From Hordeum vulgare subsp. vulgare (Eukaryota; Streptophyta; Magnoliopsida; Poales; Poaceae): 64,000 bases of DNA. Each line of letters opens with the position of its first letter. Within the stretch, counting starts at the first letter, position 1. A program made the position numbers and the translations under genes. Below the pieces are notes generated by a model that made no database searches, was not told the DNA's origin, and was given only the letters and a program-made list of their open reading frames with translations. The stretch lies in the NCBI RefSeq assembly GCF_904849725.1, contig NC_058522.1:194012968-194076967 (forward strand). The letters are read 5' to 3'. This document shows, in pieces, positions 42,849-54,384 of the stretch.

Positions 42849-45800
42849 GTGATACGTAGGGGTTACATTAGACCACTTACACCCCCTGAGGAGATTAGAG
42901 TTGAACCTAGTGTTGCTATTATCAAAGATCTCTTAGCCGAAGACATAGACGGGCATGTTATCAAATTCTGTGAGGACTCCGCTAGAATTGCTAAACCTCA
43001 CGCGGAAGACAAACACGGACCTATAGTTGGCTTGCCCGTTGTTTCTGTTAAGATAGGAGATCACTGTTACCATGGTTTATGTGATATGGGAGCTAGTGTT
43101 AGTGCAATACCCCGTTCTCTATATGATGAAATCAAAGATGAGATTGCACCTGCTGAGTTAGAACCCATTGATTTCACTATTTCGCTGGCTAATAGAGACA
43201 CTATCTGCCCTGTGGGAATTGTTAGAGACGTAGAAGTCCTGTGTGGTAAGACGAAGTATCCTACTGATTTCTTCGTCCTTGGTACTGCACAAGATAGCTT
43301 TTGTCCCATCATATTTGGTAGACCCTTTCTCAACACTGTCAATGCTCATATTGATTGCATTAAGCAGACTGTCGCAGTTAGTTTCGAGGGTGTGTCTCAT
43401 GAATTTAACTTCTGCAAGTTTGGAAGACAACCCCATGAAAGAGAGTCGTCTGGTAGAGATGAAATTATTGCTCTTGCCTCTATTGCCGTACCTCCTACGG
43501 ATCCTTTAGAGGAATATCTTCTTGAGCATGAAAATGATATGCATATGGAGGAGAGATATGAGATAGATAAAATTATCTTAGAACAATATCCTATTCTCAA
43601 GAATAATCCGCCTGTTGAACTGCTTGGGGATCCTGCCCTACCAAAGGGTGATCCTGTGTTCGAGCTTAAACAGTTGCCTGATACTCTTAAGTATGCCTAT
43701 CTTGATGAGAAGGAGATATATCCTGTCATTATTAGTGATCTCCTCTTAGAGCGCGAAGAGAAGAAGTTACAAAAAACTCCGAGGAAGCACCGTGCTGCTA
43801 TTGGATATACTCTTGATGATCTTAAGGGTATTAGTCCTACTCTATGTCAGCACAAGATTAAAACCGATCCCGACTTTAAACCAGTTGTTGATCATCAAAG
43901 GAGATTAAATCCTAAGATGAAAGAGGTCGTTAGAAAAGAAATATTAAAGCTTCTGGAAGCAGGAATCATTTATCGGGTTGCTCATAGTGATTGGGTAAGT
44001 CCAGTACATTGCGTACCCAAGAAGGGAGGTATCACCGTTGTTCCTAATGATAAGGATGAACTAGCCCCACAAAGGATTATTACCGGCTATAGAATGGTGA
44101 TAGACTTCCGGAAACTGAACAAGGCAACCAGGAAAGATCATTATCCTTTGCTGTTTATCGACCAAATGCTAGAAAGGCTATCAAAACACACACACTTCTG
44201 CTTTCTAGACGGTTATTCAGGTTTCTTGCAAATACCTGTTGCACAATCTGATCAAGAGAAAACCACTTTCACCTGCCCCTTTCGGTACCTTTGCCTATAG
44301 ACGTTTGCCTTTTGGCTTATGTAATGCACCCGCCACCTTCCAAAGATGTATGATGGCTATATTCTCTGACTTTTGTGAACAGATTGTTGAGGTTTTCATG
44401 GATGACTTCTCCATTTACGGGTCTTCCTTTGAGGATTGCCTCAGCAACCTTGACCGAGTCTTACAGAGATACGAAGAAACCAACCTCGTCTTGAATTGGG
44501 AGAAGTGCCACTTTATGGTTAATGAAGGTATCGTCTTAGGACACAAAATCTCTTAAAGAGGCATTGAAGTTGATAAGTCTAAGGTTGATGCAATTGAGAA
44601 AATGCCTTGCCCCACAGATATCGGAGGTATACGAAGTTTCCTAGGTCATGTTGGTTTCTATAGAAGGTTCATTAAAGACTTATCTCAGATTTCTAGGCCT
44701 CTTACCAACCTCTTGCAGAAGGATGTTCCTTTTGTTTTTGATGAGGATTGTGAGGAAGCCTTCGAAATACTTAAGAAGGCTTTTATAACCGCACCTATTG
44801 TTCAACCACCTGACCGGAACTTGCCCTTTGAAATCATGTGTGACGCTAGTGATTATGCTGTTGGTGCTGTTTTAGGACAAAGAGTTGACAAGAAGTTGAA
44901 TGTCATTCACTACGCTAGTAAAACTCTAGACAGTGCCCAAAGAAACTATGCCACTATGGAGAAGGAATTTTTAGCAGTCGTGTTTGCATGTGAAAAGTTC
45001 AGATCTTACATAGTTGACTCCAAAGTCACTATTCACTTCGATCATGCTGCTATTAAGTACCTCATGGAGAAGAAGGACGCTAATCCTAGGCTGATCAGAT
45101 GGGTTCTCCTGCTACAGGAATTTGATTTGCACATCGTTGACCGAAAGGGTGCTGATAACCCTGTAGCAGATAACTTGTCTAGGCTAGAGAATGTCCTTGA
45201 TGAGCCACTACCTATTGATGATAGCTTTCCTGATGAGCAATTAAATGTCATCCGCACTTCACTTAGTGCACCGTGGTATGCCGTTTATGCAAACTATATC
45301 GTAACCAAATACATACCACCCAGTTTCACCTATCAACAAGAGAAGAAATTCTTCTTTGATTTGAGACACTACTTTTGGGATGATCCTCACCTTTATAAGG
45401 AAGGCGTAGATGGTGTTATTAGACGTTGTGTGCCTGAACATGAACAGGGACAGATCCTGCAGAAGTGTCATTCCAAAGCCTACGGAGAAAACCATGCTGG
45501 AGACAGAACTGCCCACAAGGTATTGCAATCAGGTTTCTATTGGCCCACTCTCTTCAAGGATGCCCGTAAGTTTGTCTTGTCTTGTGACGAATGCCAAAGG
45601 ATAGGGAACATCAGTAAGCGTCATGAAATGCCTACGAACTATTCACTTGTCATTGAACCATTTGATGTCTGGGGCTTTGATTATATGGGACCCTTCCCGA
45701 GTTCCAATGGGTACACTCACATCTTAGTTGATGTGGATTACGTTACTAAGTGGGTAGAAGCTATCCCCACTAAAAATGCTGATCACCACACCTCTATTAA

Positions 45801-46656
45801 GATGCTTAAAGAAGTCATATTCCCAAGATTTGGAGTCCCTAGATACTTGATGACTGATGGCGGTTCACACTTCATTCATGGTGTTTACCGCAAGATGCTA
45901 GCTAAGTATGATGTCAACCATAGAGTTGCATCTCCTTATCATCCTCAGTCTAGTGGTCAAGTTGAGTTGAGTAATAGGGAGATCAAGTTAATCTTACAAA
46001 AGACAGTCAATAGATCTCGAAAGAACTGCTCTAGCAAACTTGACGATGCATTATGGGCTTATAGGACTGCTTATAAGAATCCCATGGGCATGTCACCGTA
46101 TAAAATGGTTTATGGTAAGGCCTATCATTTACCTCTTGAGCTGGAACACAAAGCTTATTGGGCAATCAAAGAGCTCAACTTTGATTTCAAACTTGCTAGT
46201 GAGAAGCGGTTGTTTGATATTAGCTTGTTAGATGAATGGAGAGCCCAGGCATACGAGAATGCCAGGTTGTTCAAGGAAAAGGTTAAGAGATGGCACGACA
46301 AACGAATACAGAAACGAGAGTTCAATGTAGGTGATTATGTTTTGCTATACAATTCTCGTTTGAGATTCTTTGCAGGCAAGCTTCTCTCTAAATGGGAAGG
46401 TCCCTATGTTATCGAGGAAGTATATCGTTCCGGTGCCATCAAAATCAATAACACGGAAGGAAATTTTCCTAGAGTGGTAAATGGGCAAAGAATCAAGCAT
46501 TACATCTCTGGTACTCCCATAAATGTTGAGACCAATATCATCAATGTCATAACTCCACTGGAGTACATAAGGGATGTTTATCAGCCTGTTTCAGACCTTG
46601 AAAACGAAGATGTATCTGTTTCGGCAAGAAATTGGACTCCGATACTTTTCCAATAG
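42849..46656 (+). pseudogene. Athila-clade pol: protease, RT, RNase H, integrase; one frameshift and one stop
   Basis: The polyprotein is open in one frame to about 44278, then has one extra C in a C run at 44276-44279 (CCCC where CCC keeps the frame). It continues in the next frame with a TAA at 44554-44556, then is open to the stop at 46654-46656. Protease: CDMGASVSAIPRSL with the active Asp at 43083. RT: GYRMVIDFRKLNKAT, LPFGLCNAPATFQRCM and FMDD at 44395-44406. RNase [18 protein letters not shown] near 44830-44870. Integrase: HHCC region [16 protein letters not shown]...CDECQ (45470-45600), then Asp-containing [10 protein letters not shown] and [10 protein letters not shown] and the [13 protein letters not shown] segment for the D,D,E core. 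All catalytic landmarks I can check are present, so the damage is recent. Confidence 0.88.
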
Positions 46657-46938
46657 GAAATTTCTTCCGTTTTGGAATTTTTGGAAAATTAGAAAAATAA
46701 AAAGCAGTCCAAAGAGCGAACGAGGCGGCCACAAGCCCTGCCACCGCCCCTACCCCCCTCGTGGTGGAGGGCAAGCTTGTGGGAACCTCGTGTGCCTCTC
46801 GTACTCCGTTTTCTTGCGGAGGACTCCTTCTGGCCCAGAAAAAACCAATATATTGTCGCCCGAAGGTTTTGATCTCCGTATTGTGTAGTTTTCCTCTGTT
46901 TTCGTTTCGAGCTTGTTCTGCCGCAGATCTAGGTCAAG

Positions 46939-47352
46939 ATGTCTTCTCAGGATTCTGAGGGAGAGAGCTATGTGGCTGACTACCTTGCTAACCCCAAGGT
47001 CTATGGGGACTTGGAACCATATGGCTGGACCACTAATCAGGAAGAGGACTATGAGCCCAAAGGGAAGGAGCAAACGAGTTCCGATGAAGAGGAGGCTCCT
47101 CTACCTCAACCTGCAAACACCCATGTGGAGTTCAAGAAGTCAAGCCTCCCTGATCATAGGAAGAAGCCTAAGACCTTGTTTATCCCTTCTCGTTTCTTGC
47201 AGGAGAGTAAGCAGGAACTTTGCCATAGAGTGTTGAAACTTGAGGAAGAAAATGACGATCTAAGGGAGCAGAACTTTTTGCTCAAGTGGAAATTAGACAA
47301 GCTCAAGACTGCTCCAACAACACCACCATCACCGCCAAAGGAAGACAACTAA
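46939..47352 (+). CDS. Small acidic coiled-coil ORF downstream of Athila pol
   Basis: Intact 137-residue frame from the ATG at 46939 (MSSQDSEGESYVADYLANP) to TAA at 47350-47352, in the place where Athila elements may carry an envelope-like ORF. The N-terminal half is acidic (EEDYEPKG, SSDEEEAPLPQP), the middle is basic (DHRKKPKTLFIPSRF), and residues about 89-127 form a heptad-like helix (LQESKQELCHRVLKLEEEND then DLREQNFLLKWKLDKL) that suggests a coiled coil. There is no signal peptide or membrane span, so it is not a classical envelope. It is the only ORF of this element without a lesion. Function unknown; it could be an accessory or nucleic-acid-bridging protein. Confidence 0.65.
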   Translation: MSSQDSEGESYVADYLANPKVYGDLEPYGWTTNQEEDYEPKGKEQTSSDEEEAPLPQPANTHVEFKKSSLPDHRKKPKTLFIPSRFLQESKQELCHRVLKLEEENDDLREQNFLLKWKLDKLKTAPTTPPSPPKEDN

Positions 47353-48769
47353 GCATTGGTATGCGCAATCCCCTTGGCTTCTGCCAAGCTTGGGGGAGTT
47401 TCCCTGGTATTGTATCACCTTTATATCTTTTGCTTTTACCTTTGTTTTATTCTTTCCTTTTCAGTTTTTGTTTCTTCTTTTAGAGGAATAAGTCTTTCGT
47501 TTTTAGTTTGAGTCTTTTGCTTTTGTCTCTCCCCCGATGTATTCGAGCTTACGAGCTATACAATAAAGAGTGTCTTAGTCAAGGGCTTTGCTTTGTGCCA
47601 TGATCAAAAGTATGAAAAGAACGATAGCATGAAAGATCATGAGACGATCTTATGGAAAGTGATAACTTCACTTATGACATGTATGATGATTGAAACTTGT
47701 TGAGAATAAATCAACATAGACCTCAGTCATTGTTGCAATTAATAAGAAGTAATAAGGAAAGAGAGGTTCACATATAAATATATCATCTTAGACACTTTCT
47801 ACAATTGTGAGCACTCAACAAACTATTACATGCCTAGGAGTAGATGTTGGACAAGGAAGACAACCTAATGAATTGTGTTTGCTTGGTTCCAAACAATGTT
47901 ATAAGATTAGAGATCCCTTAGCATGTGACGATTGCTTCCACCTCATATTAGCCAAAACTCCCGCACCAAGTAGAGATACTACTTGTGCATCCATAATCCT
48001 CCAACCCAGATTTGCCATGAGAGTCCACCATACCTACCTATGGATTGAATAAGATCCTTCAAGTAAGTTGTCATCGGTGCAAGCAACAAAAATTGCTCTC
48101 TAATATGTATGATCTATTAGTGTGTGGAAAATAAGCTTTGTACGAACCTGTGATGAGGAAGACATAAAAGCGATAAACTGCATAATAAAGTTCTTTATCA
48201 CAGGAGGCAATATAAAGTGACGTTCCTCCGCACTAAGAGGACACGCATTCAAACCTCAAAACCGCATGACAACCTCTGCTTCACTCTGTGACGGGCCTAT
48301 CTTGTACCTTTACTTTTTACCCTTGTAAGAGTCATGGTGATCATCACCAATTCCCTATTTTTGCCTTTGTCTTGGCTACTATCACATGTTTGGGAAAGAT
48401 CTATATTCATATATCAACTTGGAGTTGAGTACTTACGCTTTATTGTTGTTGACTTTACCCTTGAAAGAGATGATTGAGTATGTGGGTTTGCCTTACAAGC
48501 TCTTATTTGACTCTTTCTGATGTTGTGATAAATTGCAATTGCTTCAATGACTATGGACTATTGTTGGTTACTTCTCGGTAAGGTTTTTTCTTCATGCTCT
48601 TCTTTGTGAAGGAATTGTTACTTCCCCATAAGAATATTTATGATGTATTGCTGTTCTATGTGTGATCATGATGCCCTCATGTCCGTATTATGTTTTATCG
48701 ACACCTTCGTCCCTCAACATGTGGACATGTTTATGGAACTTGGTTTTCGCTTCAAGACAAGCGAGATCT
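47353..48769 (+). other. Non-coding region after the coiled-coil ORF, with an internal PPT-like copy
   Basis: About 1.4 kb, AT-rich, no supported gene. It opens with a PPT-like AAGCTTGGGGGAGTT at 47386-47400 preceded by a stem CTTGGC/GCCAAG (47373-47378 with 47383-47388), close behind the ORF stop. Confidence 0.6.
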
Positions 48770-48783
48770 AAGCTTGGGGGAGT
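48770..48783 (+). other. Polypurine tract of the Athila-clade element
   Basis: AAGCTTGGGGGAGT directly before the 3' LTR; the same string occurs 1.38 kb upstream at 47386. Confidence 0.75.
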
Positions 48784-50308
48784 TGATACGTCCATTTTGC
48801 ATCAGTCTTTCATGTTGATATTTATTGCTTTTTGGCTGTTATATTACTTGTGGTACCATATTTATGCCTTTTCTCTCTTATTTTGCAAGGTTTATTTGAA
48901 GAGGGAGAATTCAAGCAGCTGGAATTTTGGACTAGAAAAGGAGCAAATCCTAGTCCACTATTCTACACATCTCCAAATGCCCTGAAAATTTACGTGGATG
49001 TTTTATGGAATATATTTAAAATACTGGGCGAAAGAACTACCGGAGGGGGGCCACCAAGGCTCCACAAGCACCCACTCCGCCACCACCCCCCCGGTGGTGG
49101 TGGGCAAGCTTGTGGGCTGTCTGAAGGCCCACTAGCCCCCCTATTTTGCTATATGAAGCGTCCTGGTCTGGAAAAAAAAATCAAGAGGGAGATTTTTTGT
49201 GGTTTCGCCGCCGCCACGAGGCGGAACTTGAGCAGATTCAATCTAGAGCTCCGGCTGGACGATCCTGCCGGGGAAACTTCCCTCCCGGAGGCGGAAATCG
49301 TCGCCATCGTCATCACCAACACTCCTCTTGTCGGAGGGGAGGCATCTTCATCAACATATTCATCAGCACCATCTCCTCTCCAATCCCTAGTTCATCTCTT
49401 GTAACCAATCTTCGTCTCGCGACTCCGATTGGTACTTGTAAGGTTGCTAGTAGTGTTGATTACTCTTTGTAGTTGATGCTAGTTGGATTACTTGGTGGAA
49501 GATTTTATGTTCAGATCCTTGATGTTATTCATTACACCTCTGATCATGATTATGATTATGTTTTGTGAGTAGTTACTTTTGTTCCTGAGGACATGAGATA
49601 AGTCATGTTAATAACAGTCATGTGAATTTGATATTCGTTCGGTATTGAGATAAGTCATGTTACTTGGTGGAAGATGTTATGTGAAAGTCTAATACATAAC
49701 ACTTCACCATATTTGGGCCTAGAGGAAGGCATTGGGAAGTAGTAAGTAGATGATGGGTTGCTGGAGTGACAGAAGCTTAAACCCTAGTCTATGCGTTGCT
49801 TCGTGAGGGGCTGATTTGGATCCACTAGTTGAATGCTATGGTTAGACATTGTCTTAATTCTTCTTTTGTAGTTGTGGATGCTTGCGAGAGAGGTTAATCA
49901 TAAGTGGGATGCTTTTCCAAGTAAGGGCAGTACCCAAGCGCCAGTCCACACACATATCAAACTATCAAAGTAACGAACGCGAATCAGATGAACATGATGA
50001 AACTAGCATGACAGAAATTCCCGTGTGTCCTCGGGAGCATTTTTCCTCCTATAAGACTTTGTTCAGGCTTGTCCCTTGCTACAAAAGGGATTGAGCCACT
50101 TGTTGCACCATTGCTACTACTTGTTACTTGTTACTTTTTTCTCGCTACGTTTCACCTCACTACACCATCACTTGTTACCACTACTTTCAGTGCTTACAGT
50201 TATTACCTTGCTGAAATCCGTTTATCAGAGCCTTCTGCTCCTCGTTGGGTTCGACACTCTTACTTATGGAAAGGACTACGATTGATCCCCTATAATTGTG
50301 GGTCATCA
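48784..50308 (+). repeat. 3' LTR of the Athila-clade element
   Basis: 1525 bp, TGATACGTCC...GTGGGTCATCA, followed by target duplication AGCAT. Near 49645-49690 a short segment is replaced by sequence resembling nearby parts of the same LTR (GAGATAAGTCATGTTA, ACTTGGTGGAAGAT), a small internal duplication/conversion. Confidence 0.9.
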
Positions 50309-50313
50309 AGCAT

Positions 50314-51301
50314 ACATTTTATTCATAATGTAATCAAGTATATTACACTGACAGTTGCCACTATACTAACTTAAGATAATGTTATCTTTAGACACAAGGT
50401 GGCGTCTAGAAGAAGAAAAAGAGAAGAGAGGCCCGCAATAGGGGCCTAGATTGGTCCCTCCTGGACCAACATTGCGCAGAGTATAGGGCGACCGGAAGCC
50501 AAGGTCCATGAGCCTGTTGGAAGATGAGGCAGCGTCGGAGCTCCCTGCAAGTTCGCCCTGTTGGAGAGGGGGGAGGCTTGAGCTAACCGTGATGGTGCGG
50601 CCGATGGTCAGTCCAAGCCCAGGTCATTGTACTCCGACCTAACGGTCCGTATCTCGGACCCATCACCACCACCACCGCCATCACTTTCCTCCTCATCGCT
50701 ATCGCTCGAGGAAGGACTTTTGGTTCTACTCGAACTCTCTTCATAGCAGCTGAGGTGCGCACTTGAGCGCCCATAAATCTTGACAGAGAGCAACTCAAGA
50801 CTAGGGAGGTGGAGAAGGGTTGACTCTAGAAGTGCGCACTCTAGGAGGAAGGATGGATGAGCAATTCCCCTTGCAATCCCCAAGATTTATAGGGGGGTGC
50901 GGGCGCTGGCTCTCTTCCACCCCCAAGAGCCGCCGCCCATTTCTACCAATCCCCTCGTCCAAGATCACGGGCAAACAGGCGACCACCCCGTTCCTCCAAT
51001 CCATGGCGCTGCAGTTCCTGCCCTAGTCAAGACTTTAAGTCTCGGGCGCCACCTCCCAAGCCCTCACTATGCATGCAGGACGCATGGCGAAAATGGCCCG
51101 TCGTTGTGGGCCAATTCAGCCACGCGGATATCTCGACCACTCCACGCACGTCTGCTAGATCGCGCATTCAAAGGTGCGTAGTGGGGGACACGGTAACCAA
51201 AGGATGCCCAACTGCGAACCCCGGCCACGTGTGCCCGTGCACAGTTTGGGCCTAGCCCAACAACGCCTCGCACGCGTGTGTAGCCTAGGCCCACGGGCTC
51301 G
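50314..51301 (-). other. LARD-like interior, right part, with an antisense gene-like unit
   Basis: On the minus strand the order is a TATAAATC box (50891-50884), a leader, then an open frame through about 50608 containing YEESSSRTKSPSSSDSDEEE followed by a Gly run and IRTVRSEYNDLGLD. Near 50323-50318 there is an AATAAA signal in an AT-rich 3'-like tail. The open frame has no good ATG near its start; a different frame starts at 50798. It might be a captured gene piece or an antisense ORF of the element. The 50900-51300 part is GC-rich with no supported gene. Confidence 0.35.
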
Positions 51302-52290
51302 TGTCGGTGCACTCAATTTTGGGCCTTTAGCGCGCCAGACTTGTTTACGGGCAGTAGTAGGAACGCCTGCGGCAAGGCCCGTCGGGGACAACGGAAAGCA
51401 GATACGAAGCCATCAAGAAGACGCTCAAGTTAACAAGAGTGAAGACTGAAGCCCGGAGGAGGGATCCCAGCAAGGTCCTTGCCAGGGGAGCTAGCGAAGC
51501 CCCAACAAGACCTCTCGCGCCCACTCCAGCAAGTGCACCACCCCGGAGTGCTGCGCTGCTATCGGGTGTGTGCCAGGGGGGCTCCGACAAGACTAAAGAC
51601 CGAAGGCAGAGCCCCAGGCAAGATTCTTGCCGGGGGAGGCTAGCGCCGCCCCGGCAATATCCTTGTCACGGGCCCTAGTGAAGCACCAGTGTGCCCCGTT
51701 CCCGGTAAGGCCCCAGTTTGCCTCTGTGCCAGCGCAGCGGCCAGCTGCCCCTCCTCACTTGATACGTGTCGATGCGCCCGATACGTGTGGACCGATATCT
51801 AGGGGCAAACAGCGCCGAGGGGATGCGTCCCTGTTCCATGTTTGGAACACCTGACGAAGCATTTAATGCGGGTGCATAGACGACAGTGACACTATACTTA
51901 GCCATACGCCCTGTGGGTGCACTTTTTCACTGTGCACCATGTGGGAGTGCTGTGCTACTACTGTTCGTGACCCCTTTGACCTATAAAAGGCGGCCCAAGG
52001 CATGCACAAAAATAGGGAGTCATCTAACAATTATACAAGTTAGTCATCTAACAATCAAAAAGTGAGTGATTCCGCAGCTAGCCACCCCTGGATTGACATA
52101 GCTTCCCATACACATCAAATATACACACCAACCAGGAGTAGGGTTTTACGCTTCCGAGTGACCCGAACCTGGGTAAATCTCCCTTGTGCCTGGCTATTTT
52201 TTCTGCTCTTGGTGCATCCCTCTCCCCCACTGAACCACAAGGGGTCCTCTCGGTCCCATAAGTGTCTCATGCGCATCCGTTGCCCCGACA
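51302..52290 (+). repeat. 3' LTR of the LARD-like element
   Basis: 989 bp, TGTCGGTGCACT...CCCCGACA, TATAAAAG at 51982-51989 followed by a GAGTCATCTAACAAT direct repeat that is also present in the 5' LTR. Confidence 0.8.
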
Positions 52291-52452
52291 CCGAGCGGAA
52301 GCCAGAAATGGTTTGGTAGCATAATGGAAGCCGTAGCTAGTTACATGAGATTCATAGTGCAACACAGGATTCAAAACTGGCGCCGCAAAAACTACTACAT
52401 AATCCTGCTTTTTCTCATCATGATCGCTCTTCTCTCGTATGTCATAGTTTAG
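52291..52452 (+). pseudogene. CACTA ORF3, C-terminal part with a membrane span
   Basis: After the insertion and its 5-bp target copy (52291-52295) the ORF3 frame continues from 52296 to a TAG at 52450-52452. It contains SQKWFGSIMEAVASYMRFI, a basic stretch (IQNWRRKNYY) and then about 17 hydrophobic residues, IILLFLIMIALLSYVIV, ending at the stop. This is a typical C-terminal tail-anchor: a positive flank followed by a single hydrophobic helix at the very end. With the N-terminal piece at 37894-37988 the coding length is divisible by three and free of stops. A membrane anchor on a DNA-transposon protein with a viroplasmin-like module is unexpected. The remaining 104 bp to the Angela-type LTR are non-coding. 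Confidence 0.6.
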
Positions 52453-52556
52453 GTCGATAATGAAAATGTGTGTGCGGTGACAAGGTAAGGAACATGTGAT
52501 AATTAACTTGTATCACTATTTCGAGATAATGAGATCGACATCATTTGTGTTTTATA

Positions 52557-54384
52557 TGTTGAAAATATACCCTAGAGGCAATAATAAATTGGTTATTATT
52601 ATATTTCCTTGCTCATGATAATCGTTTATTATCCATGCTAGAATTGTATTGATTGGAAACTCAAGTACATGTGTGGATACATAGACAACACACTGTCCCT
52701 AGTGAGCCTCTAGTTGACTAGCTCGTTGATCAAAGATGGTCAAGGTTTCCTGGCCATAGACAAGTGTTGTCACTTGATAACGGGATCACATCATTGGGAG
52801 AATGATGTGATGGACAAGACCCAAAACTATGAACATAGCATATGATCGTGTCAGTTTATTGCTACTGTTTTCTGCATGTCAATGTATCTGTTCCGATGAC
52901 CATGAGATCATGCAACTCCCGGCCACCGAGGAATACCTTGTGGGTTATAAAAAGTCGCAACGTAACTAGATGACTATAATGGTGTTCTATAGGTACCTCC
53001 AAAGGTGTCTATTGGGTTGGCATGGATCAAGACTAGGATTTGTCACTCTGTGTGACGGAGAGGTAGTCAGGGCCCACTTGGTAATAAAACATCACAATAA
53101 GCCTTGCAAGCAATGTGTCTAAGAAGTTAGTCATGGTATATTGTATTACAGAATGAGTAAAGAGACTTGCCGGTAACGAGATTGAACTAGGTATAGAGAT
53201 ACCGGCGATCGAATCTCGGGCAAGTAACATACCGCAGAACAAAAGGAATAACATACAGGATTAACTGAATCCTTGACATAGATGTTCAACCAATACAGAT
53301 CTTCGTAGAATATGTAGGAGCCAATATGGACATCCCGGTCCCGCTATTGGTTATTGACCGGGGAGTGTGTCAGGTCATGTGTGTATAGTTCTCGAACGTG
53401 CAGGTTCTGCACACTTAAGGTTCGGTGACGTTTCTATATAATTGAGTTATATGTGTTGGTGACCGAAGGTTTTTCGTAGTCTCGGATAAGATCCAGGACG
53501 TCACGAGGAGCTATGGAATGGTCCGGAGGTAAAGATTGATATATAGCAAGTCCTGTTTTGGTCATCGGAAAAGTTTTGGTCTCATCGGCCGGGAGGGTGC
53601 CGGGGACTACCGCGAGGGGTGTGACGACCCAAGAGGCTCATGGGCTATGAGAGGAGGTGTATCAACCCTTGGTGGGCTGGCATAAGTCTCTCTCAAGGGC
53701 CCATGCGAAAAGGATAAAGGAAAAAAAGGCAAAAAGGCGAAATTAGGAAGGAGTCCTAATAGGATTCCACCTCCCCTGTGGGAGGTGGATTCCTCCCTTG
53801 TGGGAGGTGGATTCCTCCCTTGTGGTTCGGCTGAACCTCCTTGGAGTGGAGGACAAGGCTGCCTCCTCTCCTCTCGTCCTCCTATATATATTAGAGGTCT
53901 TAAAGTGAGGGCTAAATCTAATTGCCACGTGCTCCCTCTACTTCTCTCTAGATCTGTTCTTCCTCTAGATCGGTGTTTCAGCAGCGCATAGGCGAAGCCC
54001 TGCTGGAATAGATCCACCACCACCACCAGCACCATGTCGCCGTGCTGGAGAACTCATCTACCTCTCTGACCCTCTTCTTGGATCAAGAAAGCGGGGATCG
54101 TCATCGAGCTGTATGTGTGCTGAACGCGGAGGTGTCGTCCGTTCGGCACTAGATCGGGATGGATCGTGATGGGATCGCAGGACGGATCGTGATGAGACCG
54201 CGGGACGGGCTACGATTTGGATCACGAAGATGTTCCACTACATCAACCATGTTATATACGCTTCCCCTTAGCGATCTACAAGGGTATGTAGATTCACTCT
54301 CCCCTCTCGTAGATGATCATGACCATGGATAGGTATTGCGTGTGCGTAGGAATTTTTTTGTTTCCCATGCAACGTTCCCCAACA
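52557..54384 (+). repeat. 5' LTR of the Angela-type element
   Basis: 1828 bp. It includes a local 22-23-bp tandem duplication GGGAGGTGGATTCCTCCCTT at about 53778-53822. Confidence 0.88.

Larger units (their letters stand above)
40244..50308 (+). mobile_element. Athila-clade gypsy retrotransposon, nearly complete
   Basis: Full-length element with exact 5-bp target duplications AGCAT (40239-40243 and 50309-50313). LTRs 40244-41772 and 48784-50308 start TGATACGTCCATTTTGCATC and end GTGGGTCATCA. The tRNA-Asp primer site is perfect. Gag is broken by a stop and frame changes, pol by one extra base and two stops, and a small intact ORF follows pol. An Athila-clade PPT abuts the 3' LTR. Element order and pol sequence place it in the Athila branch of Ty3/gypsy. 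It inserted into the interior of the LARD-like element, so it is among the younger insertions here. Confidence 0.9.
37989..52290 (+). mobile_element. Non-autonomous LTR retrotransposon (LARD-like) carrying a nested Athila element
   Basis: LTRs TGTCGGTGCACT...GTTGCCCCGACA at 37989-38929 and 51302-52290. Without the nested element the interior is only about 2.3 kb (38930-40238 and 50314-51301) and has no gag-pol. Each LTR has a + strand TATA box (38622 and 51982) about two-thirds along, which sets the orientation. Flanking pentamers TTGGG and CCGAG match poorly, but excising the element at exactly these points keeps CACTA ORF3 in frame; both could derive from CCGGG by C-to-T/G-to-A change. I could not identify a convincing primer site. 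Confidence 0.7.
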
